Shown here: positions 8,979 to 17,834 of the stretch, in pieces
Numbering within the stretch: position 1 is the stretch's first letter
How the letters are laid out: each line of letters starts with the position of its first letter
Origin: JAEXOD01 sp964652025
GTDB lineage: Bacteria > Bacteroidota > Ignavibacteria > Ignavibacteriales > Melioribacteraceae
Reading direction: 5' to 3'
Assembly (NCBI GenBank): GCA_964652025.1
Contig: CAZYZX010000003.1
Location: forward strand, 186,001-250,000
DNA: 64,000 nucleotides
Translations under genes and position numbers: made by a program
Notes under the pieces: generated by a model
What the model was told of the DNA's origin: nothing
Seen by the model: the letters and a program-made list of their open reading frames with translations, nothing else
The model's database searches: none

Positions 8979-10083
8979 ATTTCCTTGTCATTTTTATATA
9001 TTTTAAATCCGCATAAAGCTCTGTTATTTTAACAGTTGTAAAAATTAAGATTACTATAAATATAACAACATCGTAATGCTTATATAAAATATTCTGCAAC
9101 ATTTCATAACATAAATAACCCTGAATATTTAACGCCATTTCAATAATCACTATGCCGGTAATAAGCAGTGCAGAAAGTTCTTTTATATTTAATATGTTTT
9201 GATAATTAGCATTTTGATAAATATGATTAAAAATATGCCCTTCAAAATCTTTATTAAATTTAATTAAATTCTTTAACGTAAAAACTTTATCATCGTAATT
9301 ATTATTTAATCCTTTTACAATTGCTGTGTCTACATATCCTTTTTTACTTTCTGCTTTTAATAAACTATAAAAGCGGTAGGAATAATTAATAAGCAAACCA
9401 TTTGTAAAGATTGCCAAAAAAATAAAAAACGGAAAGCTATCTGATATACTACTCCCTTTAAATGAATAAGCCACAACATAAGATGGGGAAAATATTATAA
9501 AATATGCTATAGTTTTTAGTAATCCCTTAATAAAAACTTTAACCGCTTTATTTCTTACTACTACTTTAACTTCCTTTGGTACAACTTTATTAAAATACTC
9601 TTTACCAATTTCTATAAAATCACTAAAATAAGAGCCATGCCCCTTTTTTACATTCACAAACTTCCAAATTGCAAAGGCTTTACCTAACGAATGTATAAAT
9701 ACTATAGAAATTAAGTATAAAAGCAAAAACCAAAAATACATACCTAATAATTTTTCTATTGTTCCCCAAGTTAAACCTTTATATTCACCACCTGTTTTTT
9801 GTGTTATATCTGCAAATTTATTATTATGTAATTCTTCAATATCATATAGTACTCTTTTATTATTTTCAATACTATCAGGATTAAAAACATTCATCACATC
9901 TAATAGTAAAGCCTTTTCATAATTATCTGCAATATTTACTGTTTGGTTACCAAAAATATAATTTGCTAATTCAGATTTTTTAACAACAACTACATTTGGC
10001 TTTAAAAATAAATTATAAATTAATATAAGCGTTAAAGAAAAAACTACTAATGCTAATAAATGCTCGTTTATTTTTTTAAGCAT
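8965..10083 (-). CDS. ABC importer permease, DppB/OppB-like (very divergent)
   Basis: The 372-residue product has an N-terminal membrane helix (about 10-27), then an extracytoplasmic stretch to about 105, then five more hydrophobic segments. The end of the protein (LLITGIVIIEMALNIQGYLC to the KHYDVVIFIVILIF segment) follows the pattern of the last two helices of DppB-type permeases (GxxVVExxFxxPGxG, then RDYPxVQ). The ATPase-docking loop near DTAIVKGLNNNYDDKVFTLK is hardly recognisable. Position between the second permease and a secreted protein, with a two-base gap upstream, supports the role. The large extracytoplasmic loop after helix 1 fits the DppB layout. Confidence 0.7.
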   Translation of the reverse strand: MLKKINEHLLALVVFSLTLILIYNLFLKPNVVVVKKSELANYIFGNQTVNIADNYEKALLLDVMNVFNPDSIENNKRVLYDIEELHNNKFADITQKTGGEYKGLTWGTIEKLLGMYFWFLLLYLISIVFIHSLGKAFAIWKFVNVKKGHGSYFSDFIEIGKEYFNKVVPKEVKVVVRNKAVKVFIKGLLKTIAYFIIFSPSYVVAYSFKGSSISDSFPFFIFLAIFTNGLLINYSYRFYSLLKAESKKGYVDTAIVKGLNNNYDDKVFTLKNLIKFNKDFEGHIFNHIYQNANYQNILNIKELSALLITGIVIIEMALNIQGYLCYEMLQNILYKHYDVVIFIVILIFTTVKITELYADLKYIKMTRKYENI

Positions 10084-10085
10084 AA

Positions 10086-10934
10086 TTAATAACTAATTTC
10101 TATATTTTGTTTATTTAACCTTACTTTAAGTCCACTACCTAATAATAAAGATTCTAATCTATTGACCAATCTTTTGTTGCTATCATTAAATTTAGTAAAA
10201 GAATTACTTAATGTAGCAATTATTTTATTTTCAGTAATATCTAATCTCCACTTAGGTGCTGTTAAGTTTTTATTCTTAAATTTATTTAAATCTTTATAAA
10301 TTTTGGTTAACAATTCATCAGAATACTTAAAAACCTTTTTAACTTTATCTACGTCCTCTTTACTTAATTTTGAATTTTTACTTTCTGTTTTTTTAACTAA
10401 AACATAATCTGTATTTAGTTTACCCACCTTAAGCCAAGCATAAGTATTATTTTTTAGTTTTACATAAAAACTATTATTATCTTCAAATATTCTTAAAACA
10501 ACTTCTTTTTTAGCTAATGTCAATTTCTTTTTTCTATCCAAACTTTGTAAATTATTTTTATCTGGATTAATTATCTCTAAGCTATCATAAAAATATCTTT
10601 TGTCTTTATAAAGTTTAATTAATCCAGCTTTATTATAATTATAGTAATTTCCATTAATTTCTTTTAGCAAATAAAACTTGCTATTATTTAATTCTATTTC
10701 AGTATAAGCACGAACTCCATCGCTAAGAAGCCCTCCCAAAGAGGTAACTAACATAGGTTGATTTTTAATGAATAAATTACGCTCACTATCTGTAATGGGC
10801 TGCTTAAATTTATTCCAAATTACTAAGTTAGTTGGATTTTCTACTACTAAAAAATCTGCTCGTTTTTGAGCTATACTAACAATAGAATAAAAAAATATAA
10901 TCAAAAAAAATATTATTTCTTTTTCTCGCGCCAT
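10086..10934 (-). CDS. Predicted secreted protein of the peptide-importer operon, unknown function
   Basis: The 282 residues begin with a hydrophobic signal (IIFFLIIFFYSIVSIAQ), predicted to be cleaved after about residue 22. The rest is Lys/Asn/Leu-rich and mixed alpha/beta, with no motif I recognise. A central run of short strands (about 60-180) contains KNNTYAWLKVG, which slightly resembles SH3-like barrels. The start overlaps the end of the solute-binding protein gene by 22 bases, and the stop lies two bases before the first permease. It is therefore built into the transporter operon and probably acts in the periplasm with it. It is not a second binding protein by length or pattern. Confidence 0.6.
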   Translation of the reverse strand: MAREKEIIFFLIIFFYSIVSIAQKRADFLVVENPTNLVIWNKFKQPITDSERNLFIKNQPMLVTSLGGLLSDGVRAYTEIELNNSKFYLLKEINGNYYNYNKAGLIKLYKDKRYFYDSLEIINPDKNNLQSLDRKKKLTLAKKEVVLRIFEDNNSFYVKLKNNTYAWLKVGKLNTDYVLVKKTESKNSKLSKEDVDKVKKVFKYSDELLTKIYKDLNKFKNKNLTAPKWRLDITENKIIATLSNSFTKFNDSNKRLVNRLESLLLGSGLKVRLNKQNIEISY

Positions 10935-12643
10935 TTTTCAATTGTACTTAATTGAGAAGCTACACCATATAAATTAATACTTTTAGGATCAAATTGAGTT
11001 CTAAAATAAGCTAAAGAAGGAACAGAAAACAGCCAAGTACCTAAAGCTAAATCATATTCTTGTTGGTCAATTCTTTCCGCAAAACCTTGTTTATCTCCAA
11101 TTTCTCGGGTACTCATAAAGCCATAAACATAATCTGCAAATATTTTTAATTGTTCGGTTTCTTCCGTATTAGCAGTTAAATCTATACGGCAAAAATTATT
11201 ATCCCCACGCAAAGAGGAATAATCTAAAACTGTTTTACCACTTGCATCTTGTTTTGTGCGTAAATTTATTTTATATGTTTCTAAATTAGGTTCACGGAAA
11301 AATATGTCATACAAATCGAACAAGAAATTACTTCTATACCCAGTAAACGCAACTAATATTGCATCATAATTCCCTTTTTTAATTTCTTCATTTTTAACAA
11401 CTCTAACTTTTACTTTACCATTTGTTAGTTTTGGGTCGTTTAATATATCTATTAATTCAGAGTATTCTTCCCTATAACCATAATTAACACAGGCTACAAT
11501 TCGCAATGTATCTGGCAATAAATTATAACCAACACTGTAATCAACTGGCAAAGGGTTTATTATTTTCTCTTCATAATAGTAAGATGAATGTGGAAATACA
11601 CTATAATTTAAGTAATCGTAATAATTATTTTTATATCCTTTAAAATCTACAATATTTCTTTGCTGCTCGGTACCAATTTTAAAAAATCTATTCAGAATTT
11701 CCCGATTATTAAAAAGTGCTTTTGCTTGCCTTCTTTGTTGTAAATTTAACCTAGATGTATTATAAAGAATTGCAAAAAATGTTGTGCTAATAGTTGGTTT
11801 ATAAAAATAATCTTCTTTATCTTCTAATAGTGGGTTTATGCTACCAAAAGGAGTATCTAATAATACATTTATATTTTTGTTTTTAAGTTCTGTAGCAAAT
11901 GTACTATTATCAACAAATGGAGCTAATTTAATAAAAGGTATATCTGCAACACCACTTGGGGATTTATAAAACATTGGGTCGTTACTTTCGTTTTGTATAC
12001 GCATATAATTACCGGTACCAATGTTATAGTTAAGTGCGTTTAGCTCACTATTTTTTGGTAATATTTTAAACGAAAGAACTTCTTTAATATCCGCTTCAGT
12101 CCAAATTCTATCCCCCTTAAATTTAAATTTTATCACATTGTCCGCATCTGGCCCACTAAAATTTATATCTTCCATCGCTTGAGAAATCAAAATATAATCT
12201 GGAGATAAACTACCCAAGCTTTGAATACGCCTTAATGTAAAAAGTAAATCTTCTGCGGTAAAATAATTACTATGTTTTTCTGTAATTTTTACCTCATTAT
12301 CCTCAAGCTTTGCACTGTAACTATCATGCCATTTTACATTTTTCTTTAATCTAATAGATACAACATAATTTTCATCAATGCCTAAAAATTCACCTAATCC
12401 ATCTTCGTAAACAATACCACTTGCATTTGCAGATATATTAAAAAGCCCATCAAATTCAACTTCATCTAATTTATCTGCAATAGGATTAGCATTTGGCAAA
12501 TGAGGATCTATTGCAGGCTTTTGGTGTGCAATATAAGGAATGATAATATTCCCCGATAAATCTTTTCTTAAAACAAAATATAACACAATGGCTATTGCTA
12601 ATACAGCTACTGAACCTATAATATAAATTTTTTTATTTTTCAT
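10913..12643 (-). CDS. Membrane-anchored solute-binding protein, SBP_bac_5 (peptide/nickel) family
   Basis: The 576-residue protein has the family layout. After a single N-terminal hydrophobic helix (IYIIGSVAVLAIAIVLYFVL, about residues 5-24), the mature part begins with IDPHLPNANPIADKL and EFDGLF. It continues with the LKKNVKWHDS and FTAEDLLFTLRRI blocks typical of DppA/OppA proteins. Length is normal for the family. Standard members are lipoproteins or soluble; here there is no lipobox Cys, so the protein is probably held by an uncleaved helix. It lies ten bases after the lipoprotein gene and overlaps the next gene by 22 bases. It should capture peptides or a related ligand for the permeases downstream. 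Confidence 0.85.
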   Translation of the reverse strand: MKNKKIYIIGSVAVLAIAIVLYFVLRKDLSGNIIIPYIAHQKPAIDPHLPNANPIADKLDEVEFDGLFNISANASGIVYEDGLGEFLGIDENYVVSIRLKKNVKWHDSYSAKLEDNEVKITEKHSNYFTAEDLLFTLRRIQSLGSLSPDYILISQAMEDINFSGPDADNVIKFKFKGDRIWTEADIKEVLSFKILPKNSELNALNYNIGTGNYMRIQNESNDPMFYKSPSGVADIPFIKLAPFVDNSTFATELKNKNINVLLDTPFGSINPLLEDKEDYFYKPTISTTFFAILYNTSRLNLQQRRQAKALFNNREILNRFFKIGTEQQRNIVDFKGYKNNYYDYLNYSVFPHSSYYYEEKIINPLPVDYSVGYNLLPDTLRIVACVNYGYREEYSELIDILNDPKLTNGKVKVRVVKNEEIKKGNYDAILVAFTGYRSNFLFDLYDIFFREPNLETYKINLRTKQDASGKTVLDYSSLRGDNNFCRIDLTANTEETEQLKIFADYVYGFMSTREIGDKQGFAERIDQQEYDLALGTWLFSVPSLAYFRTQFDPKSINLYGVASQLSTIEKWREKKK

Positions 12644-12653
12644 CTTTTCCTCA

Positions 12654-15020
12654 TTAGTTCTTTTTTATTATTGGTTTTTGAGCCATAACGCTTACTTTAA
12701 ACACTTTAAATGCTGGATATTTAAACCTAACTTCTAAAACGTTTCTTCCTTCTTTATCCATTTGAACAGGAGAAATTTGTGCTTCGTAATTATTGCTTGC
12801 CATTGGAGCAGTTATTTTTACTCGTCCCTCATTTTTTATTATTTTATTATTTATTGTTATTTGGTCATACCATTGTTGCCCTGCAGCATTTTTAGCTACT
12901 TCCTCTGGCAATTTTATATTAACATCAAATACAGGGAATTGAGCATCGCTTGGTATGTTTAACAATATTCTAAACATATATTCATTAACGCCCTTTGAAT
13001 TTGATGTTACTGGCGTAACAAATACTTCTCTATAATCCATCGGTTTATTAATTGTTTTTGGGGTATTAATATCACTTTCCGCAATTATATTTCTAATTGT
13101 TCTATCATTCCCCTTGTAATATCTTCCATGCTCTACAATTGCCCTAAGTTTTTCTACACCACGATTGTTAATATTTCTCAAAAAGTCGTTATATATTCCT
13201 CTTATTGACCCTTCCGGTAGCTCATTAAATTTCATATTATCTAAATAGTTTTGTATTTCTGCATTTCTATTACTAACAACACCACTCCCTTTGCTAGAAA
13301 ATGTTAAAACGTATGCTGGACTAAATGATGAATCTGCATATAATGCACGTACATTTGTAATTGTCATTTTATTGCGGGAAACAAATGAATCTACTGCTGT
13401 TTTAGATACACGCTTAACAGCTTCGTATAATTCATCTTCGCACTCGTCAACTATTTGTTGCTTTCTATTTGCAATACTATTTAAATTAACAAAATCGTTA
13501 TCGTTATAAAGATTTCTAAGCAAACTTTCACTTCGTGCAAAACCGTAACGGGTCATACTGCTTTTTATTAATCCACGTTGCTGCTCTATATATGTACGGT
13601 CAATATCTGGGTATTGATTAAGCAAATAATCTAAATCCCTATTACTTGTTAACATAGTTATTATATCTTTATATCTTCCTTCGCTTTTTGCTTGATTTAT
13701 TCTTGGCACTAAAACTTCTGCAATCTGAAAACCGAGTTCTAACTTTGTAGCATTTCGATAAGCACTTTCTATAGCATTAGTCATACTTTTTGTAACTCTA
13801 TAATCTCTAAAGGTAGATATACTTGCAGTTTCATTACTGGGTATTATATTTTTCATCTCTTTTACTAATCTAAGCATGTTAGGATAAAAATTATTATCTG
13901 GGTAAGTTGGCGTTTTCTTAAATGCTTCCTTAATCTCGTTTTCTTTTGCATAATAAGATTCCAACTTATCTGCTTGATAATTAAATTTGGATAAATAATT
14001 TATTGTGTTACTGTAATCAGTGGATAGTTTTTGACTACTTAACATAAATAGTTTGTTTATTTTATCAACTTCCACAGGGAAATAAATTTTTTGAACGTCA
14101 TTCTTATTTTGTAAAATATTTTTTACATAACTTAAAAAACTATCAGATTTTTTAGAAATATCATATTCTAATCGTTCTATAATGCCTGGCGTAAATCTAT
14201 CAGGGTCACTTAATATTTCTATCATTTCATCTGTTCTGTTCAAAAAATCATTAATGTTATTTTTATCAATCGCATCAAACGCTTTAAATACAAGTGTATA
14301 GTCTTTATTATAACTTATTTCAAGTTTAACTCTTTTCTTTAAATCAACATAATTTAAGTATGCGGGGTCTCTAGAGTTTAATAATTCGGGGGGAAAGATA
14401 TTCTCTAATTCTTCTAATTCTTTAGCTATATTTTGTAATTCTTTTAATTTTTTTTCGGCTAATTTATATTCATTACTAAAATTATTTATACGAAAACTAT
14501 ATCTTAAATTAATAGCCTTATACACTTCTTTATTAGTGGTATTTTCCGTTAAACTTTGTTTATACTCAGCATATTTCCTTTCAAACTTAAATCTCCAAAC
14601 AGGTGCATATCTATAATTTAAAACTAAAGGGGTTTTTTCTTTGTATACTTTTTCAATTACCCAATAAAATTTTTCTTTATCCGTACTAATCCTATAAACC
14701 CATAAACTATCTTCTTGTTCGTAATCATTTTTTATTTTTTTTATTTCTCCTTTACCATCATCAAAAAAATCTGTTAAATAAGTCTCAAATTGATTTTTAT
14801 CGGGCGAGCTAAGAATTAAATAAAAATTCCCCATAATTGGTTTAGGAAATTCAATATAATATTTTTTATCACCCTTTAGAACAAAATTTTCATCATCATC
14901 TTTTACAGGTAAATACCCTTGCTCTTTAGATTCTAATTTTGGGTCTGGTTTAAGTTGTTTATAAGTTGAACATGCAGTAAATAAAAAGACAAAAGGTATA
15001 ATATACTTAATCATTTTCAT
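12654..15020 (-). CDS. Large lipoprotein heading the peptide-importer operon, unknown family
   Basis: The 788-residue product begins with a lipoprotein signal (VFLFTAC, lipobox Cys17). The middle, about residues 170-570, is rich in charged helices and looks like an elongated helical or repeat region. The last ~120 residues look beta-rich (blocks such as FRILLNIPSDAQFPVFDVNI and VLEVRFKYPAFKVFKVSVMA), perhaps an immunoglobulin-like domain. I recognise no family. It is the first gene of the operon, ten bases before the binding-protein gene. It could be a large envelope-spanning or surface partner that delivers ligand to the importer, but this is inference from position only. Confidence 0.65.
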   Translation of the reverse strand: MKMIKYIIPFVFLFTACSTYKQLKPDPKLESKEQGYLPVKDDDENFVLKGDKKYYIEFPKPIMGNFYLILSSPDKNQFETYLTDFFDDGKGEIKKIKNDYEQEDSLWVYRISTDKEKFYWVIEKVYKEKTPLVLNYRYAPVWRFKFERKYAEYKQSLTENTTNKEVYKAINLRYSFRINNFSNEYKLAEKKLKELQNIAKELEELENIFPPELLNSRDPAYLNYVDLKKRVKLEISYNKDYTLVFKAFDAIDKNNINDFLNRTDEMIEILSDPDRFTPGIIERLEYDISKKSDSFLSYVKNILQNKNDVQKIYFPVEVDKINKLFMLSSQKLSTDYSNTINYLSKFNYQADKLESYYAKENEIKEAFKKTPTYPDNNFYPNMLRLVKEMKNIIPSNETASISTFRDYRVTKSMTNAIESAYRNATKLELGFQIAEVLVPRINQAKSEGRYKDIITMLTSNRDLDYLLNQYPDIDRTYIEQQRGLIKSSMTRYGFARSESLLRNLYNDNDFVNLNSIANRKQQIVDECEDELYEAVKRVSKTAVDSFVSRNKMTITNVRALYADSSFSPAYVLTFSSKGSGVVSNRNAEIQNYLDNMKFNELPEGSIRGIYNDFLRNINNRGVEKLRAIVEHGRYYKGNDRTIRNIIAESDINTPKTINKPMDYREVFVTPVTSNSKGVNEYMFRILLNIPSDAQFPVFDVNIKLPEEVAKNAAGQQWYDQITINNKIIKNEGRVKITAPMASNNYEAQISPVQMDKEGRNVLEVRFKYPAFKVFKVSVMAQKPIIKKN

Positions 15021-15161
15021 ATTACATTCCTTCTTTTTATAGTTTAATTTCTAAAAATAGAAAATTAGTTCAAAATAATAAAGTTATTTAATATAAATGT
15101 TTTCTTATTTTATAAATTTTATTAAATTATAGGTTAAATTAAAAATTAAATAATTTTAAGT

Positions 15162-16769
15162 ATGATAAATGAAAAAGAAAAGAAAGGAAACTTAGAGAGG
15201 AAAGGGAAGTATCAAAAGATATTTAGTTTATTACCAGAGGCAGTTTTATTAATAAATAAAGAACTTATTATACTAGATTTAAATAAAAAAGTAACTGAAT
15301 GGTTTAGCTTAAAAAAATCTAATGCTAAAGGTAAAAATTTATTAGAATTAAACTTATTTGAACCAAACACAAAAAACTTATTTTTAGAAAATATACAAAA
15401 AATTACACCTGATGAAAAACCTATTCCATTTGAAGGCGTTTTAATATCAGACTTTAACATCCGCTTTTATTGTTTAATTACTATTATTCCATTCTTAACA
15501 AAACAAAATAACTTATTATATTTAGTAACTTTATCAGACTTAACCCAAATAAAAGCAGCACAAAAAGCATTTTTGGAAAGTGAAGAGAAATTTAAAATAG
15601 TAAGTGATAATAGTGCAGATATAATTTATTTGTTACGTTACGACACAATGAAATATGAATATCTAAATGCTGCTTTTACAAAAATAACTGGATATACTTT
15701 AGAAGAAATAAATAATATTGGCTTTAGAAACATAATTAAGCAAATAGAAGCACTTAACGACGAAACAGAAGAAGAATTAAAACAAAAAAGAACCTTAAGG
15801 GAAGTTGAAGATTTTAACGCAGATTATTTAATAGAAGATAAGGATGGAAACCTTAAATGGTTACGAGATCACTCTTCACCTTGGTATAATTCTGCTGGAG
15901 AGTTAATAGGTTCAATTGGCATACTAACCGAAATAACACATCGCAAAAGTTTAGAAGAAGACCATAAAAAATATATAGAAGAGCTTGCAGTTAGCAGAGA
16001 TATGTTAGAGCAGCACGCTTACGAAATGGTAGAGCTAAACCTTAAATTAGAAGAAAGTGAAGAAAAATTGCGCGAACTAAACGCAAGCAAAGACCGCTTT
16101 TTTTCTATTATTGCTCACGACTTACGTTCCCCTTTTACAACTCTTATTGGCTTTACAGAAATATTGAAAGAAGATTTTGATACATTTACACCCGAAGAAT
16201 TAAAGGACTCAATTAACACAATTCACCAAACTAGTCGTAAAATTTACAACCTTTTAGAAAACTTGCTTAGTTGGGCACGCGTACAAACTGGCAGAATGCC
16301 TTATGAACCTCAAAAAATTGACCTATCTGAAATTATTTTGGGGGTTGTTTCACTTTTTGAAACAAATGCTAAAACTAAAGAAATTACACTTAATAGTATT
16401 GTGCAACCCAACTTATGCGTTTTTGCAGATAAAAATATGCTGGATACCGTTATCCGCAACTTAGTTTCTAACGCATTAAAATTTACTCCTGCGGGTAAGT
16501 TTATTACAGTTACTACTACAACTAAAGATAATTTTGCAGAAGTTTCTGTTATAGATACAGGTTTAGGAATGTCTCCTGAAACAGTTGCTAAATTATTTAA
16601 AATTGATCAACATGTTACTACATTAGGAACAACAGGAGAAAAAGGAAGCGGATTAGGATTAATACTATGTAAAGAACTTGTTGAAAAAAATGGTGGTACA
16701 ATTGGTGTAGAAAGCGAGCTAAATGTTGGTAGTAGATTTTATTTTTCTATTCCTCTTTTTGTTGAGTAA
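15162..16769 (+). CDS. PAS-domain sensor histidine kinase (cytoplasmic)
   Basis: The 535 residues contain two PAS domains (about 15-130 and 143-258, the second with a PAC-like WYNSAGELIGSIGILTEITH end) and a coiled-coil linker (265-310). The HisKA domain has phospho-accepting His319 (IAHDLRSPF). The ATPase domain shows Asn433/Asn437 in the N-box, DTGLG at 465-469 and GSGLGL at 495-500. There are no membrane helices, so it senses an internal or diffusible signal. No response regulator is adjacent, so its partner is encoded elsewhere or is one of the receivers near 45-52 kb. The gene is preceded by a 141-base AT-rich divergent promoter region shared with the importer operon, and its 3' end overlaps the convergent gene by 23 bases. 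Confidence 0.92.
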   Translation: MINEKEKKGNLERKGKYQKIFSLLPEAVLLINKELIILDLNKKVTEWFSLKKSNAKGKNLLELNLFEPNTKNLFLENIQKITPDEKPIPFEGVLISDFNIRFYCLITIIPFLTKQNNLLYLVTLSDLTQIKAAQKAFLESEEKFKIVSDNSADIIYLLRYDTMKYEYLNAAFTKITGYTLEEINNIGFRNIIKQIEALNDETEEELKQKRTLREVEDFNADYLIEDKDGNLKWLRDHSSPWYNSAGELIGSIGILTEITHRKSLEEDHKKYIEELAVSRDMLEQHAYEMVELNLKLEESEEKLRELNASKDRFFSIIAHDLRSPFTTLIGFTEILKEDFDTFTPEELKDSINTIHQTSRKIYNLLENLLSWARVQTGRMPYEPQKIDLSEIILGVVSLFETNAKTKEITLNSIVQPNLCVFADKNMLDTVIRNLVSNALKFTPAGKFITVTTTTKDNFAEVSVIDTGLGMSPETVAKLFKIDQHVTTLGTTGEKGSGLGLILCKELVEKNGGTIGVESELNVGSRFYFSIPLFVE

Positions 16770-17550
16770 AATCTTTTGTTTCGTCTTCTTTAATTTTCTC
16801 AATATTTTTTTCTGTTAGCTCTTTTATACTTAAATTAAATTCAAAATCCTCTTCTTTATTTTTATTAATTTCTGTAACTATTTCCTCTTTTCTTTTTGGG
16901 GTATATAATACTTGCTCTTTATCTTTATCCTTATCTATTAACTGCTTTAATTGCATAAAAGATACTAGCATATAAATTAAATCTTTTAAATTTTTGCCAT
17001 TCCCCTTTTCATCATCAAAACTTAATATATCCTTTAAGTCTTCTTTGTCTAATACTATTCCCGCAATTAAAGACTTATCTTCTTTTTCTATTTCAATTAC
17101 TCTATCTATAATTCTTTTTACAAAATCCACAATACTTTCTTTGGACTTTTTAGTTTCCGCACTTCTTTCATCTTTTAATGTATAACTTAATTCTGTTTTA
17201 ACTTCAAATGTTTTTAAGGTTTTAACTCCATTTTCTAAAACTTCTTTTTGATAAGTAAAATTAAGTAATGTTTTAATTTTCTTTTTCTTAGAGTAGTAAA
17301 CACCATTTGCGGTTAAATTAAAAATGGTTTCATCGTTATAATTAAAAGAAAATTTGTAGTCATCTGTATTGGCAATTTTTTCAGCATCAATCAAAAAAGG
17401 ATAACTTGCCATTTGCTTAGCAATATCCGATATTTCTGCACTATCCTTTGCAGCTTTGTTATCCGATTTTAAGTTTTGATTAAGCTTTGTGGCATTATTT
17501 ATAACATTAAAATTTATGCCACTTAATCCACTATTTATTGTGTTTAACAT
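16747..17550 (-). CDS. Lys/Glu-rich protein of unknown function
   Basis: The 267-residue product has no signal peptide or membrane helix. The first ~40 residues (MLNTINSGLSGINFNVINN) are Asn/Ser-rich and amphipathic. A beta-rich block lies around 65-130 (YKFSFNYNDETIFNLTANGVYYS). The C-terminal half is strongly charged and helical (SIVDFVKRIIDRVIEIEKED and later Lys/Glu runs), probably coiled coil. I do not recognise a family. It is transcribed alone and converges on the histidine kinase gene with a 23-base overlap of coding ends, which leaves no room for a separate terminator. Its AT content and codon use look like those of its neighbours. Confidence 0.6.
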   Translation of the reverse strand: MLNTINSGLSGINFNVINNATKLNQNLKSDNKAAKDSAEISDIAKQMASYPFLIDAEKIANTDDYKFSFNYNDETIFNLTANGVYYSKKKKIKTLLNFTYQKEVLENGVKTLKTFEVKTELSYTLKDERSAETKKSKESIVDFVKRIIDRVIEIEKEDKSLIAGIVLDKEDLKDILSFDDEKGNGKNLKDLIYMLVSFMQLKQLIDKDKDKEQVLYTPKRKEEIVTEINKNKEEDFEFNLSIKELTEKNIEKIKEDETKDFTQQKEE

Positions 17551-17834
17551 AATTAAACTTTTTTTTATTTTTATTATCGAAAACTTTAGTAATAGTTTTA
17601 ATGTTCTTAAATTATACGGAAAAAATTTCTTTTAATTTAGCTTAATAATTTTTTTTTAAAATCGATAATGTATTTAGATGATAAAATGATAGTCTTAAAA
17701 TAATACACTTTCTTATTTTGAAACATTTTTGTTTTTTAAAAACATATAAATTTTGCTAAAATCAAAGATTTTTTTGGCACTTTTATTGTTATTCTAATCT
17801 GAATATACTAAATAATTATAAATCGAGAAACAAA

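Noticed and set aside
16747..17550. Possible flagellar hook/rod-like N-terminus (NTINSGLSGINFNVINN)
   Set aside because: The resemblance is limited to a few Asn/Ser positions, there are no flagellar genes in the window and the C-terminus does not fit.
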